A stretch of 64,000 bases of DNA from contig VDFB02018521.1 in assembly GCA_007258455.2 (NCBI GenBank), positions 1 through 64,000 of the forward strand, given 5' to 3'. The position numbers and the translations under genes were made by a program. This DNA is from Sequoia sempervirens (lineage: Eukaryota > Streptophyta > Pinopsida > Cupressales > Cupressaceae). This document shows positions 12,113-24,090 of the stretch, in pieces (the first letter of the stretch is position 1; each line of letters begins with the position of its first letter). The notes beneath the pieces were generated by a model. The model saw only the letters and a list, made by a program, of their open reading frames with translations. It was not told the origin of the DNA and made no database searches.

Positions 12113-13859
12113 TGAGATTTAAGCTATTATAGAGGATTGTATGATATTAGTAGGAAGTTTTATTTGTTGGAAAATATTTTTATTTATTACTAAAGCTAGA
12201 TATTTGCAAGTGATGATTATGATCCCATGTGTGATAACTTATGTTATTTATTAGATAATCTTATACCTAACTTGTATGATTTTGACATAACTAACAGATG
12301 TGATTTTGAATATGTTTCATCATGCTGAAAAAAAATGCTGAATGGGAATATAAATTGTTATCATTTTGATGATGTAAATTATTTTGTATTTAAGTTGTTA
12401 TTAACTCAACTTTAGATAGTTTAGATTATCATTTTAGTATTATATTTACTATTGTTATAGCCATTAGGTTAAGGAGGTTTTTGAAAATACTAAGATATCC
12501 TATGTGCATAATTTATCCTTTTCTTATTAATTTTCATAGTAAAGGAGTATATTGAGGATACTTAAGAATTATAATGTTAATAAGGAATAGTTGTAATTCA
12601 ATAGAATGATATTATTTCCTTGAGTCATGATGTCATCAATTTATATGCCTTGTCTATGTAGGGAACGATATGTTTTATGTAGGTTTTAGAAACGTTAAAT
12701 GAGATAAATATTTACTTATATCTTTATTTAATTGGTTAAGTTATTATCATCATGATAATATAGAAGATTCCCCAACACCAATTATGCCTTGCAGTTTAAT
12801 AGCCAATTTTAAATAATCCTATATGTGTACTTGGTAATAATCCTTAACTTGAAGTTTTATCGTATTATAGTGTAGATTAGTGTTAGTGGATTATGAATGA
12901 AATTGATGTCAAGACATCATTTGAACCTAGTGGATTATACCCTATTGCTGGTCAACAAAGTATATGATGGTTCAAGCTCATCTTGTCGAACTATGAAGCC
13001 TCTGATTTCGTTATGTAGGAAAGTCCATCATGGATGAGTACCTAAGGCATAAGTTTTTCTTGTAGGTCCTATCCTTTTGTAACTACCTTGAAATTACTAT
13101 TGATCATTTTATCTTGATGGTGGAACTAATGGAGTATCTAGTTTTGCGGGTTTCTTGCAGGTACAAGTTATGGAAACTAAGTGGGCTGCTAATCACACTG
13201 TGAGATGAAGCAAAGGAGAAGATGGTAAGGGATGGTTATTCATATCATTTTATTAGGTTAGTATAAATTCCACAGTGATAGCTTATAGATAAACAATGAG
13301 ACTAGTACTTATTAAAATACTTAGTGTAATGAAATGTTGATAAAATTTAGATGAAAATATCAATAGATTCTATCAATCTCCTGTGATAAATTTAATTTAC
13401 ATAATATGTGGCATCATTTTTTTTTTGGATTATAAATGTGTTAGTAGAACCAATCAGCCTATTTCAATGTAGTGATTCTATTTCTACTTTTGAAATCCAA
13501 CCATGATTGTCAAAATAATTATTTATTTAGCTGAAGATTATAATTTATTGGTAAAATGTTATGCTTTTCATGGAGTATGTACATTTGAAACAAACTTTTG
13601 TGAGTTAATAAGGTGAATGTGGTCAAAATTTAGAATTTATGTCATGTCCTTAGTTGTGTTTTTGGTAGAGTATTTTGGCCATTACACCATGGCCCAATGG
13701 ATTGAATACAACAGTTGGTCTTTGAGTTTTAGCAAGAAAACACTGTGAGAAGTTGCCAAAAATGTTAGCTTATTTTGTAAATAACCATCAACAAGCCTTA
13801 GAAATTTCCATGAGTTTAAAATTTTAAAGCTAAAAACAACATTTAGAAAATTTTCCAAA
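11011..13859. other. AT-rich non-coding sequence, no gene seen
   Basis: No recognisable protein motif. It contains an exact 10-bp-stem hairpin (arms 11,414-11,423 and 11,429-11,438, loop TTTAG) and a microsatellite at 12,072-12,110. Confidence 0.5.
12072..12110. repeat. compound microsatellite (AT)n(AG)n
   Basis: About nine AT repeats run directly into about eleven AG repeats. Confidence 0.95.
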
Positions 13860-14276
13860 ATGGTCATGGGCGCCAATTCCTCAAAAGGAAAAAAAAATAA
13901 ATTATTTTTATTATGCTTTAATTCCAAGAGAATGGAATGTAAAGTTTCTTTTTCCCTTAAAAGTCCTCATCCACATTGTGTGAAAGAAAGTAGGATTTTT
14001 CTATTATGTTACATTGAAGAGAAGCTTGATACATGGTGTGAGAGCAAGACCTTGTTTCTCTACCTTTTTTGGGCCACGTTGCAAGAGGATATGGAGGAAG
14101 TTTTGCACGCATCAAGGGAGTTGGAGAACTTTCAAGTGAGCCTAGATCATATTAATGTATGGAATGTTTCAAAAAAGGGAGGAAGACCCGACGTGATGCA
14201 TAAAAATGGAGGAATTTTGAGTGCTACATTAAACTATTTCCATGTGATAGATACCTCCAAAGGGAAAGCTCTCTAA
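13860..14276 (+). other. open frame of 138 codons, unrecognised, ended by a transposon
   Basis: The frame opens MVMGANSSKGKKNK and runs without a stop until the end of the copia LTR, whose first bases (TAAG at 14,274) supply the stop codon. I recognise no domain; it has several Cys, Glu and Leu residues and no clear membrane segment or signal peptide. It could be the remnant of an exon into which the copia element inserted, or a chance frame: at this base composition one frame of this length in 64 kb is not surprising. No upstream promoter or splice evidence was found. Confidence 0.2.
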
Positions 14277-14327
14277 GAAATTAGGAGATCATGGAGATAA
14301 GAGACAAACACAATGAACAATGCAACT
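14274..14327 (-). mobile_element. left (3') LTR of the outer copia-type element, terminal 54 bp
   Basis: The stretch starting TAAGAAATTAGGAGATC is repeated at 59,714-59,766, where it directly follows a primer-binding site (TGGTATTAGAGC read on the minus strand). That identifies it as the 3' terminus of a copia LTR read on the minus strand. The remainder of this LTR resumes at 31,989 after the Tat element. LTR length when the two parts are joined is about 460 bp. Confidence 0.7.
14323..14327. other. target-site duplication CAACT, left copy (Tat element)
   Basis: CAACT immediately before TGTGAACACC; the same five bases follow the right LTR at 31,989-31,993. This ties both LTRs to one insertion. 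Confidence 0.85.
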
Positions 14328-15499
14328 TGTGAACACCAAACCTACACAAACTAACAAGAGACCAACAATCAAGTGTAAAACATGTTAGAAAGATCAATCT
14401 AGTGTTCCCTATGAAATTCTTTAACTAAAATCACTAGAAAACATGAAATATCAAGAAAGTGAACTAAACAAAGCATGTAATGTAAATAAAATCAGCTAAA
14501 CCTCCATCCCATAGGGGGAGTGGTGCTCCTTTGATGTGGAAAGAAGCCATTTCCCAATCCCTTTAATAAGCTTGATGAAGTGTAGATGATTTAAGTGTAA
14601 AATTGACTATAATCTAGCTAAATTGTTTGAACATGATGAAAAGCTATGGAGTGAAATGCCTATAATGTTAATGCTCTAAGTTGTGGATCCATATTATGAA
14701 AATGATGCCTCTATTTATAGAAGCCAAGGGTTGAAGAATGGAGGGAATTAGTGAATGTGGGATAAATTGAGAGGCAATGAGAAAGTGCCAAGTGTCACAA
14801 TTCTATTGGAGAAAGTTGGAGCACATTTTGGAAATGTGTGAGTGGAGGAGGATGGAAGAGAAGTACATGTTGATGGTTGAGAATTTGAAAATGGTGTAAG
14901 AGGAATTGAATGAGATTTGAGAGGATGTAAGAAGATTTAAAAGGTTGTAAGAGAATTTATTGCAAATGTAAGAGGATGTGATAGGTTTTTGAAAACCTTT
15001 GGAGGGAAATTGAATGAGAGGTGATTGAGAGGAATATTCCTTGGAATATGCCTTGGTAAGAAAAAATAGATGAATTAAATAATTAATTGAAATTATTTTC
15101 ATGTGCAACCTAGTTAGTTGATCATGAGTTGATTTAACTCTTAAGGAGTTAAAAGCTGGAGGAATTGATAATGATGATTAGAAAGTTGATTTAGGATTAA
15201 TTAATCCAGAATTAATTAATTGGAGTGAATTAGGAGATGTGGCATTTGATTTGATTGATTTTTAATCAAATGAGAAGATTAAGAGAGGATTTAATTAAAT
15301 AAGATGAATAATTAGTTAGAAGAGAGGTGAATTAATCCAATAAATTTAATTATTTGATCAATAGTTGAATTTGCCGATTTTAATTAAATAATGTTGATTA
15401 TTCAATTAATTGATCAATTTGAGATGATTTTAGAAGAAACAGTGTTAGTTGATCAGAATCAGATATCCAATATCAATCAAGAAATTTTTGGTGTCTACA
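14328..15499 (-). mobile_element. 3' LTR of the Tat-type element (left)
   Basis: Plus-strand text runs TGTGAACACC...GTGTCTACA; on the minus strand the LTR starts TGTAGACACC and ends GGTGTTCACA. A minus-strand TATA box lies at 14,711-14,720, giving about 780 bp of U3 and under 400 bp of R-U5. A polypurine-like run (AAAGAAGGCCAAAA on the minus strand) lies just right of 15,499. Confidence 0.88.
14711..14720 (-). promoter_or_regulatory. TATA box of the left Tat LTR
   Basis: CTATAAATAG on the minus strand, preserved at the same place in the right LTR (31,180-31,189) and in its duplicate (35,755-35,764). Confidence 0.6.
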
Positions 15500-15985
15500 T
15501 TTTGGCCTTCTTTGAAGTGAGGTACTTGCTTCATCAGTTCAAAGAATAACATTGCCATGATCAAAATTCAAAAAAAAAAAGATTTTTTCATATGGTTCAC
15601 TGCTGCCCCAAAAGAAGGAATTACACTGCTACACTGCTCCCTCGAGAGATTAGGTGAAAATTGCAAAATTTAGTCAAGCTCGCAAAAAAGATTCAACAAT
15701 GATTCAGGAGTGGAAAATAGCCCACAGGATGCGAATTTAGGCTTACAACTACGAAAATGGATCAAAATGGGCTTCGTTCGGGAAAAAATGGATTAAATGG
15801 GTTCAAAAACCCTAAAAAATACCCAAAAAACCCTAAAAATTTTACATAAAAGGGGTAAGAGGGTCATTTTAAAATCATTTGCACACTTGACCTTTAGAGA
15901 TTCTGGCAATTTTGCTCTGAGGTGCTGACGGAATGGCGGCTCATGTGCTTCCCAGACATCGGATAGATTGGGTTAACGAGTTCCA
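15500..15985. other. polypurine tract and 3' interior of the Tat element
   Basis: Contains the polypurine-like run next to the LTR and gene-free sequence up to the start of the antisense gene region. No domain seen. Confidence 0.5.
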
Positions 15986-16540
15986 ATGGCCTCAGGATGT
16001 AGGACCACCAGTACACCTTTCAAAAAAATTCTTGTTTTGCGTGTTTTGGTGCATTTATTAGGTCCTTTTAGGTCGACCAAAAGTAGTCCTTTAAGGCATC
16101 ACATTTGTTACGTGTGGCATTGTATTTGCAGATGCCAACCCGCATTTGCGCTAGAGCGTCATGCGATGTTAAATGGTCTTAGGGTCGTAACAGAGATGCC
16201 AACTCGCCTTTGCAAGATAGCATCGCACGGCCCAAAAATGAAACAAGATCACCCCAAAATTCAGACTCGCCTTTGTGGTGGAGTGTTACATTTTATTTTG
16301 GCGTCGCATTTGCAAACGACAAAGTGTCACCTTTGCAAATGCCACGTCGCCTTTGCTTCTTGGGGATTTTTAATTTTTGAAAAGGCATCCGTTTGGCAAA
16401 TTTTTGACGTCATGTGCATTTTGGTTGCAGGAGGTCCTACCAAGGCTCCACTTGAAGGAGCACAGGAGCCGATTTCTATGCAGAGTGAGACATTTATTGG
16501 ATTAGGCCCTATTTTTCCTTGGCACGATTGGATTCAGACA
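15986..16540 (+). other. possible upstream part of the antisense PMD gene, with repeat-like text
   Basis: An open frame of 208 codons (15,986-16,612) overlaps the PMD start in another frame and shows no domain. The text repeats phrases such as 'gtcgcctttgcaaatgcc' and 'gcatttgcg' several times between 16,120 and 16,370. A splice-acceptor-like TTTTGGTTGCAG|GAGG lies near 16,420-16,434, so an intron could end there, but this is inference. Confidence 0.3.
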
Positions 16541-18210
16541 TATTGCCTAGATGCTCGAGGTGCGGACGCATCTTGTGATGATGACAGCCTTGGTGGAGAG
16601 ATGGCGGAGTGAGACCTCTCAATTCCACCTACCCACTGGCAAGGCCACCGTCACCTTGGAGGACGTATGGAAGATCTTGAGGATCCCTATTCATGGTGAG
16701 CACATTATATATGATGTCGAGGCTAGCAGTGATGCCATTTTCCATTTATTTGGCATTGATTCATATGAGGTGGACAACGGTCAAATAGACCTTCATCGAT
16801 ATGAGGGATTTCCCCTTATTTGACTTTGTTTGTTGGCGCATTGATCTCAGGAGTCCTTGTTCCTAACTGATGAGCCAAAGGATGTAGCATTGGATGGGGG
16901 ATTGTTTGGTCCCGGATGATGGAGGAGATGACCATCTACGCTTGGGGGCCAGTCGTCCTGGCCTTGTTGTATCATGATATGCACCAGGTTGTATATAGTG
17001 GGGCTCACAACATTGGAGCGGTCGTTATATTACTCCACATGTGGGCCTATGACCACATTGTCATTTTGAGGCCACATATAGCAGACGTTCAGAAAAACCG
17101 TGATGATCCCGTGGCTTACAAGTATAGGGGGATGACCACCCTCCACTACATAGGAATTATAGGCATCCCACACTGGAGGTGGGTTCTTGATGCTTGATGA
17201 TAGTATTTTGGTGGAGGCCTTGGTTCCACTTTCCCAGATGGTATGATGATGATGATCAACTCTTTTACTGTTGGTAGTCCAGGTACATGCAGGGGAGAGA
17301 GCACTATATGATCAAGCGGTACCTCCTAGATAGGGTTACTCACTAGTTTGGGGAGGTACAGGATGCTCTAGATGATAGGTATAGGGTCATTTTTACTCAA
17401 AGGACTAGAGAGGCAGCGTGGGGATAGGGGATCCCACCTCAGCAGGTGATCGATGATTTTAGATAGCTAGTGATGGTGTTTTTGGTTTACTTCGATGGTT
17501 TTGCAGATGCAAGGACCATCCAAGCATATGATGCATATTATCAGGCTCATGCCCTGATTCAATTGACTCTACTAGTTGTGCCAGTTGTAGCCAAAGGATG
17601 GGTTTGAGGACCCCAGATTGGATAGGTTCCACATGAGCTAGGAGACCAGCCGTAGGATGGATAGGATGGAGGGGGATATCATGATGGAAAGATCCCCCCA
17701 CTAGTGCCACCCATCAGACAGAGGCCACCATTCCAGCCACATTATCATATTCCACCCCACCACCACCACTGGGTATCGATCCTAGGGACTGATAGATAAC
17801 ATTGTTGTAGGCGCAGGTTCAGGTTTTGACAAGGCAGCTTTAGCAGGCCATGCTCAAATTCAGACATTGGTCTAGGAGAGGGACCATGCATGGCAGGAGA
17901 GGGACCAAGAGTGCTAGATGAGGCTAGATGCAGATATGGCCTTAGCATTGGAAATCGGATGAAGGTAGTAGCTAGAGGCTATGACATAGTAGATATAGGG
18001 ATAGGCCATAGTCCCGACTGAGATGTATGGCTGAGAAATGCAAGAGGCATTTTACTACCAAGCAGTGTACTATAGAGTTGTGGCCCAAGAGCGGCGAGAG
18101 CCAGATTTCTCCTACCAAAACCCCTCATGCAGGCACATCAGGGTCCCACCATCAGAGCAGAGGTAGCCATCACAGAGACAAACAGAGTGAGGACAGCTCA
18201 AGATATTGAT
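16540..18210 (+). pseudogene. decayed plant mobile domain (PMD, MAIN-like) gene, antisense inside the Tat element
   Basis: The frame from 16,551 has LVERWRSETSQFHLPTGKAT followed by VTLEDVWKILRIPIHGE, the signature opening of the plant mobile domain (PF10536 type). A second frame at 16,916-17,197 continues the domain with YAWGPVVLALLYHDM, then a Gly-Ala...LLHMWAYDHI segment and RP, as in the family. Further decayed pieces follow: a YMIKRYLLDRV-like stretch near 17,310, QQVIDDF near 17,445, and a Ser/His-rich tail at 18,027-18,209. At least three frameshifts or stops interrupt it. PMD proteins occur both as host genes (MAIN and MAIL1) and inside transposons. It is read opposite to gag-pol and lies between integrase and the 3' LTR, where extra antisense ORFs are known in this retrotransposon branch. 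Confidence 0.75.
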
Positions 18211-18416
18211 AGCATACTTGAACACACTTTTTGTATAGCCTGATTTATGGTGTGTATACATTCATTGGCTGAGTTTTTGACTAACCTCTTGTATATTCAA
18301 TGATGATACTGTATATCTGATTCTGATGTATCATGACATTCAACTTTTTTTGATATCTATATGAGATGACTTGCGATGTGTTTATATGTTTCGATGTTTA
18401 TTTTATTTTATGTGAT

Positions 18417-18418
<2 letters not shown>

Positions 18419-18460
<42 letters not shown>
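18419..18460. repeat. (TA)n microsatellite
   Basis: About 21 uninterrupted AT dinucleotides, followed by a short ATGG-type repeat. Confidence 0.97.
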
Positions 18461-18463
<3 letters not shown>

Positions 18464-20103
18464 TGGATGGATGAATGTAATGCTTATACTATGATGCAAT
18501 GGATGTTTTATGAATGCATGTGGATCTATATGTATACTCTTTTATATGATGGATGATGGATGCATTGATATGTTTTACTTCTTTTCCAGTATCTTTCCTA
18601 TATGCAATGGATGTTTAATGAAAATGTATGGTTTATGAGATGCTTAGAATAACCAATCTATATTATGATGGATAAAAATGCAATGTATGTGATTGATGTT
18701 TCTTATTATGATGATATGTGTAATATGTTGATGGTTTGTGGATGTAGGATGGATGCATATATAGATGTTTTTATTTTTGAATGTCATGATACCATGCTAG
18801 TATTAGTATATGGAAAAGATAGAAGAAAGATAAATCAACCCTTGGCTTCGAGGTGATGCAAAAAACATGATGATAATAATGATGATTGCTTATCAAAGAT
18901 TGGGGATATAAAGAGCTTACTTACCTTATTTTTGATAACACACATAGATACGATGCATCAAGGTATAAAGAACCAGGATGGTGTTGTACCTAGTGCGATG
19001 GATTTTGACTTGACAATTAGATAGGAGTATCCTTGTTCACACCTGGCATATGAAAACCCTATTAGGATGCAGTTTAAATATTTCAAACATCTCAGACCGA
19101 AACATAGAAAGGAAAAATCTTCCTTGGTAATAGTCAACAAGACATCCAAAACACCCTCCCTATAGACCAAACAAAGTAAGCATGACCAAGGTTATATTAC
19201 CAAAATATCCAACAAGCACAATAGATAAAAGATAATGATCAAGGCCCTATTCCTTTCTCTCTAAATTGTTTTGTTTAGACATCATCGAGAGGTCATTGGA
19301 ATGGGCACACTAAGATAAATCAACAAGACAAAGATTAAGTAAACAAACAAGCTAATGTTCTTCATACCTCTAGCCAAGACTAAACTATGGTGATGCTTGA
19401 TGTTGATGTCCATTGTAGAAAGGATGCATCCTAGGACATGATGTTATCAGATGATTTTGAAACTAACGGGATGATGAGCTATTAATACCAAGAGTTGACC
19501 AACTTGTTTACCTACTGACCTAGACTTGAGACCTTTGACATTTGAGTTTTCACTTTTGATTTGATATACTTGTTTCCAATTGTTTTGCCAAAGGTTGGGA
19601 GATGACGATCATTTATTATGAGCAGATGTTTATTGCGCGTGAACGTGAAACGAGATGGGTGATTTTGGGTTTTTTGAATTTTTTTTGGTATTTTGAAATG
19701 TTTTGAGGTTGTTTTTTGGTATTTTCAAGATATTTTATAATTGTTTTGATTTTCAAATTTTCCAATGTTTTGGTGTTTTCTAAGATTTTGACCAAGAACC
19801 TAACCTAAAGACCTATCCTAGGGGCCTCAGGGGCTGATCAAAGATTAGCCTTACCTACATTATACACGTAGAGACCACATAGTTCGATTGACACAAACCC
19901 ATTTATTTATGAGATATGAACAAATGGATTGCCATTTTATTGTGGCGTACTCCTAAAGGACTAACCTAATGTGTCTCAGGGGCACATCAATGATGGCCTT
20001 GCCTATGTTCAAGCTCAGAGACCCGTAGTTTGACATATTGACTCTATTTTTGACTTTTTGTATTTTTTGACCTATTTTTGGGGATTATGATTTTATGAAT
20101 TTT

Positions 20104-20163
20104 TTTGGATTTTTTGATTTTTTGAATGTTTTGGATTTTTTGATTTTTTGAATGTTTTGGATT
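20104..20163. repeat. tandem duplication of a T-rich unit of about 25 bp
   Basis: Two adjacent copies of a unit with TTTTTTGATTTTTTGAATG and TTTTGGA; related T-rich text recurs at 20,540-20,590. Confidence 0.8.
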
Positions 20164-20689
20164 TTCTGCTTTTAAGGAAGGCTTCAAGAATATACACGAA
20201 TCGATCCCATGTAGGTATAAGAACATGCCCCCAGCGTGGTGCGATAGACTATTCTGATATGGGCAGGAAAAATTGACCTTAGGAATGTGCCAAGTAGTTC
20301 TAGGAGGGATCATGATACAAACACATGATCAGGCTATGATGCAAATGCGGATGGGTGATGGATGGAGATATGGAAGTGTGATGGATTGATGATGCATAAC
20401 AAGCCATAAAGATCATGGTGGATGGAAAGTGCTTATTTACACAAGGCACTTGTTTGCCAGGTTTTCACCAAGGTACTTGCCCAAAGCGCCACCAAAGTGG
20501 TTTTCACTAGAGGATGATTTTTTCTCTTTACTATTTTCAATCCTTTTTCTAATTTTTTTGGATTTTTGATTTTTTTGTATTTTCCTAGATTTATACCTTG
20601 CAAGCTTAGGTATAAAACTTTTTGAGATGGGAGCTATTGATAGGATCCTACAGAGGCTCACCTTTGGGTGTTGATAGTTGATATGCTCC

Positions 20690-21700
20690 TAATTTATAAC
20701 TTGTTTTGATGATGAAGGGTACCAACCAATTGGATTCAAACATTCCCTTGCTGTCTAGATTTGGCACATTTTTTTGATTCTCCTTCAATACAAGCTCTCT
20801 GACTTGAAAGGTCTGACTCCTGATCTTTTTATTTTAGCTTCACTTGAGATGGCTCTGATAGAATTGTAGATGGTTTAAGGCATCCATACGCCGCTCATCT
20901 AGTATTTCTAGCTTGTTCAACCGTAACACGCGATATTCTTCATCAATAATTAGATTCTACAATGATATTCTTAAGGATGGGAGCTCAATCTCAATGGGGA
21001 GGATGGCTTCTGATTCATAGACTAGGGAGAAAGGGGTTGCACCTGTAGGCATGCAGATACTTGTTCAGTAGGCCTATAAGGCTAGATTTAACTATAAGTG
21101 TCAGTCACAACCAACTTCATTGGTTGTCTTCTTTATGATTTTCAAGATGGTTTTATTAGAAGCCTTGGCTTAGTCGTTACCTTGGGGGTAATATGGGGTG
21201 GAGAAGCAATGTTGGATACTAAATTTTTGGCATAGCTCTCAAACATCCTGGTTCTTGAAAGGTGTCCCATTATCTAAGATAAGGGCATGTGGGACATCGT
21301 AGTGGAAAATGAGGTAGTTCATGATGAATTTCGATATCTACTTCCTTGTGTTGTAGGTCATTGGAATGGCCTCTACCCACTTTGAAAAGTACTATGTTGC
21401 GGTGATAATGAACTTGTGTCCATTAGATGAAGTGGGAGTGATTTTTCCAATGAGATCGAGCCCCCATTGTGAAAAGGGCCAAGGTATTATAATCGGTTGG
21501 AGCTCCTGAGTTGGTGCAAGAATGAGGGCCCCATGTTGTTGGCATTGCAAACATCTTCGGACATAGTCGTGAGCTTCCTTCTCCATCGTGGGCCAGTAGT
21601 ACCTAGTCCTCAACAGTTTCTTGGCCAAGGTCATACCACTCGAATGTGATCCCAAAATTCCATTGTGTACCTCAATTAAATCAATCAAAGCTTCCTTAGG
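20690..21700 (-). pseudogene. integrase of the Tat-type element
   Basis: The intact stretch 21,392-21,688 starts with the zinc-binding HHCC module (EVHNGILGSH ... RRCLQCQQHG), then the start of the catalytic core (WPFSQWGLDLIGKI, with the first Asp). Further along the same strand, through stop codons, come ALILDNGTPFKN (second Asp), a PQGND-stop-AKASNKT block and a C-terminal part with FSLVYESEAILPIEIELP. In that block the codon at 21,164-21,166 is Lys where the family has the catalytic Glu, and 21,170-21,172 is a stop. Integrase joins the element's cDNA to host DNA; this copy cannot. It follows the second RNase H in the usual order. Confidence 0.88.
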
Positions 21701-22613
21701 GTTAAGGCATCACAAAAGGGTTCCTTCGATACTCCTACAGTATAGGGTGTCTCCTAAGATAATGAAATGGGATGACTTCTTGATAAATGTTCTTTTCTAG
21801 GTTTGGGATGATATCAACAAGGAGGGCTCCTATTTTTAGGTAGGTGTATATGTCGTGGTACCAAGGATAACCAGGACCAATGATTTCACATACGAACGTA
21901 GACTCTGGTACCTCAAAAGGTGGTACGAGAAGCTGCTCTACCAAGAATTCATGTTTATGGACATTGCATGGGATATCCAGTAGTGATCCAATTGTTGCCA
22001 TAGCAGCAGCTACTCTATTGTTTTCCCTTGGTATTTGCTCAAATGTGATGTTAATGAATAATTATTTGAGGCTTTCCACCAATTTCTTATATGGAGTGAG
22101 TTTTTCATCCTTTGTTTGATATTCATCATTGACTTGGTTGATGATAAGCTGTGAGTCCCCATAGACCTTAAGTGCGATAATCTACCATTGTACTACAATT
22201 TTGAGTCCTATGACAAGAGCCTCATATTTTGCAATGTTGTTTGTGTAAGGAAAAGACAACTTATATGACTTTGGTATGCATTCTCCTTGTGGTGTGATGA
22301 AGAAGACTCCCACTCCTGACCCATGTTGTGTGTAGGATCCTTCAAAATATACTTTCCAATGATCTACTACACTAAGGTTAAAAGGGGATTCATCTGGAAA
22401 TTCTGATACAGGAAGGTTCTCTGAATATATCAGCACCTTTGCTAGTTGGTCTGCAATTACTTGTCCCTTAATGGCTTTCCATTCTACATACTCAATGTCA
22501 TATTTTGTTAGGATCATGACCCATTTAGCCATTTGCCTTGTGAGAATTGCTTTGGAAAGGAGATACTTGAGAGAATCTATCTTGGTGATGAGTTTTATTT
22601 GATGAGCCAACAT
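21701..22613 (-). pseudogene. archaeal-type RNase H (second RNase H) and linker
   Basis: The frame 22,182-22,613 begins with the end of the first RNase H region (TRQMAKWVMILTKYDIEY, GQVIADQLA) and passes into a second RNase H fold: WKVYFEGSYTQHGSGVGVFF, then NNIAKYEALVIGLK. After a stop it resumes with VYGDSQLIINQVN and PRENNRVAAAMA, and then the linker to integrase at 21,735-22,001. The first catalytic Asp is replaced by Glu (YFEGS) and the last, normally in NNxADALA, appears lost. The middle Glu and Asp are present. A second RNase H at this place marks the Tat/Ogre branch, where it is thought to have been acquired from plants. Confidence 0.82.
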
Positions 22614-22628
22614 GTAGTTCCTAAATTT

Positions 22629-23962
22629 CTATGCAACAAACACTACTGCTAGGCAATCCTTCTCAATGAATGTGTAATTCAGCTCGTGTCCCACCATGGT
22701 TCTACTGATATAGTAAATAGCTCTCTCTTTCTTGTTTTCATCATGTTGAGCTAAGAGAGCCCTAAGGGCTACTGCTATTGTCGATATATACAAGATCAAG
22801 GGCTTGTTCGGAATCGGTGGCACGAGGACTAGTGGTGTGAGTAAGTACTCCTTGATTTTATTGAACGCTTGATCACATTTCTTGTCCCATTTGTATGCTA
22901 CCCCCTTGTGGAGTAGATGAGAATATAGGATAGCCTTATCTACTAACTATGCTATAAACCAACAAATGCATTGGAGCCTTCCCAGTAAACCCCTTAACTG
23001 CTTCAATGTTCTTGGTGCTTCCATCTCAAGAATTACTTTGACTTTGGCAGGGTCTATCTTGATTCCCCTCATAGATACAATATGCCCCAAGAGCTTCCCT
23101 GATTGCACACCGAAGACACACTTCTTTGGATTGAGTTTGACCTTGTATTCTTCTAGCATGTCAAAGATGGAGCTTAGAGCCGCTATGTGATCTCGACGCT
23201 TTCTTGATTTGGCTAATATGCCATCCACATAGTCTTCCATAGTTTTGTGAATCATGTTGTGGAATATGAACATCATAGCTCTTTGGTATATAACCCCAGT
23301 GTTCTTTAACCCAAATGGCATCATGTTCTAGCAGTAAGTCCCCCATGGACAAGTGAAAGCTATTTTGTGTTGATCATCCTTAGCTATCATGATCTGATTG
23401 TACCCTGAAACCCATCCATTAATGATAGAATTCCATGTCCTACTGTCATATCCACAATCATGTCTATATTTGGTAGAGGGAAGTCATTGTTAGGACATGC
23501 TTTGTTCAGGTCCCTAAAGTCAGTGCAGATGTGGACGCCCTCAGTGGGCTTAGATATAGGTGCAAGGTTTGAAACCCACTCTAGATAATCAATTGGTCGT
23601 ATGAAGCCAACATTGAGGAGTTTTTGTAACTCAAGTTTGACTAGTGATGTTATTTGTAGATGCATCTTTCTCAACTTTTGTCTTACTAGTTTCGCTTTTG
23701 GATACATGGCTAGATGATTAAACACAACCTCTAGATCAAGACTAGGCATGTTAGTGTAGGTCCATGCAAAGTTTACCTTTCTTTCTCTCAAAAATGTAGC
23801 TAGAATTTCTTGTTCCTCGGTCAAAAGTGATTTTGCATAGAAGGTGATATGCGGTGTTTCCTCGATTCCTAGGTTGATCGGATTGCATTTCTCTGCCAAG
23901 ATTGCTGATTTTTCCTGATGAATAGCACTAAGGGGAAGATTTAATCCCTCATCCTTTGGCAC
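22629..23962 (-). pseudogene. reverse transcriptase and RNase H
   Basis: The frame 23,387-23,962 holds the RT fingers and palm: a WTYTDMP-like block, GFIRPIDYLEWVSNLAPISK, CTDFRDLNKACPNNDFPLPNID and LMDGFQG (first catalytic Asp). A frameshift follows, then YNQIMIAKDD in another frame, a TAG where the family has Trp, and MPFGLKNTGVIYQRAM (from 23,324). The catalytic YVDD box reads YVDG: the codon at 23,220-23,222 is Gly instead of the second Asp. RNase H follows at 22,629-22,823 (ALRALLAQHDENKKERAIYY, NYTFIEKDCLAVVF). The enzyme copies element RNA into DNA; this one is dead by at least three independent lesions. Confidence 0.93.
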
Positions 23963-24090
23963 CTCAAAGAGGGTTCACTATCGGATGTGTCCTTTGTTTT
24001 TACTATTTTCGGGTCAGAAAGTGCCACAGTGTGGTTTTCACTTAAAGACCTAGATAATACTCTTAAATTTTCTATTTTGCGACTAAGGGA

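Larger units (their letters stand above)
18211..20689. other. non-coding 3' interior of the Tat element
   Basis: No gene. It holds a TA microsatellite (18,419-18,460), a diverged repeat pair of about 95 bp (about 19,799-19,896 and 19,948-20,043, both with CTCAGGGGC...GCCTTGCCTA-like text and ending near TTGAC), and a 25-bp tandem duplication at 20,104-20,163. Its base use differs from the coding parts: many T runs and low complexity. Confidence 0.55.

Noticed and set aside
14803..15108. 101-codon minus-strand frame, also open in the other Tat LTR (31,264-31,578, 104 codons)
   Set aside because: It lies in U3, upstream of the LTR TATA box, and is shared only because LTRs are copies; no protein family is recognised.
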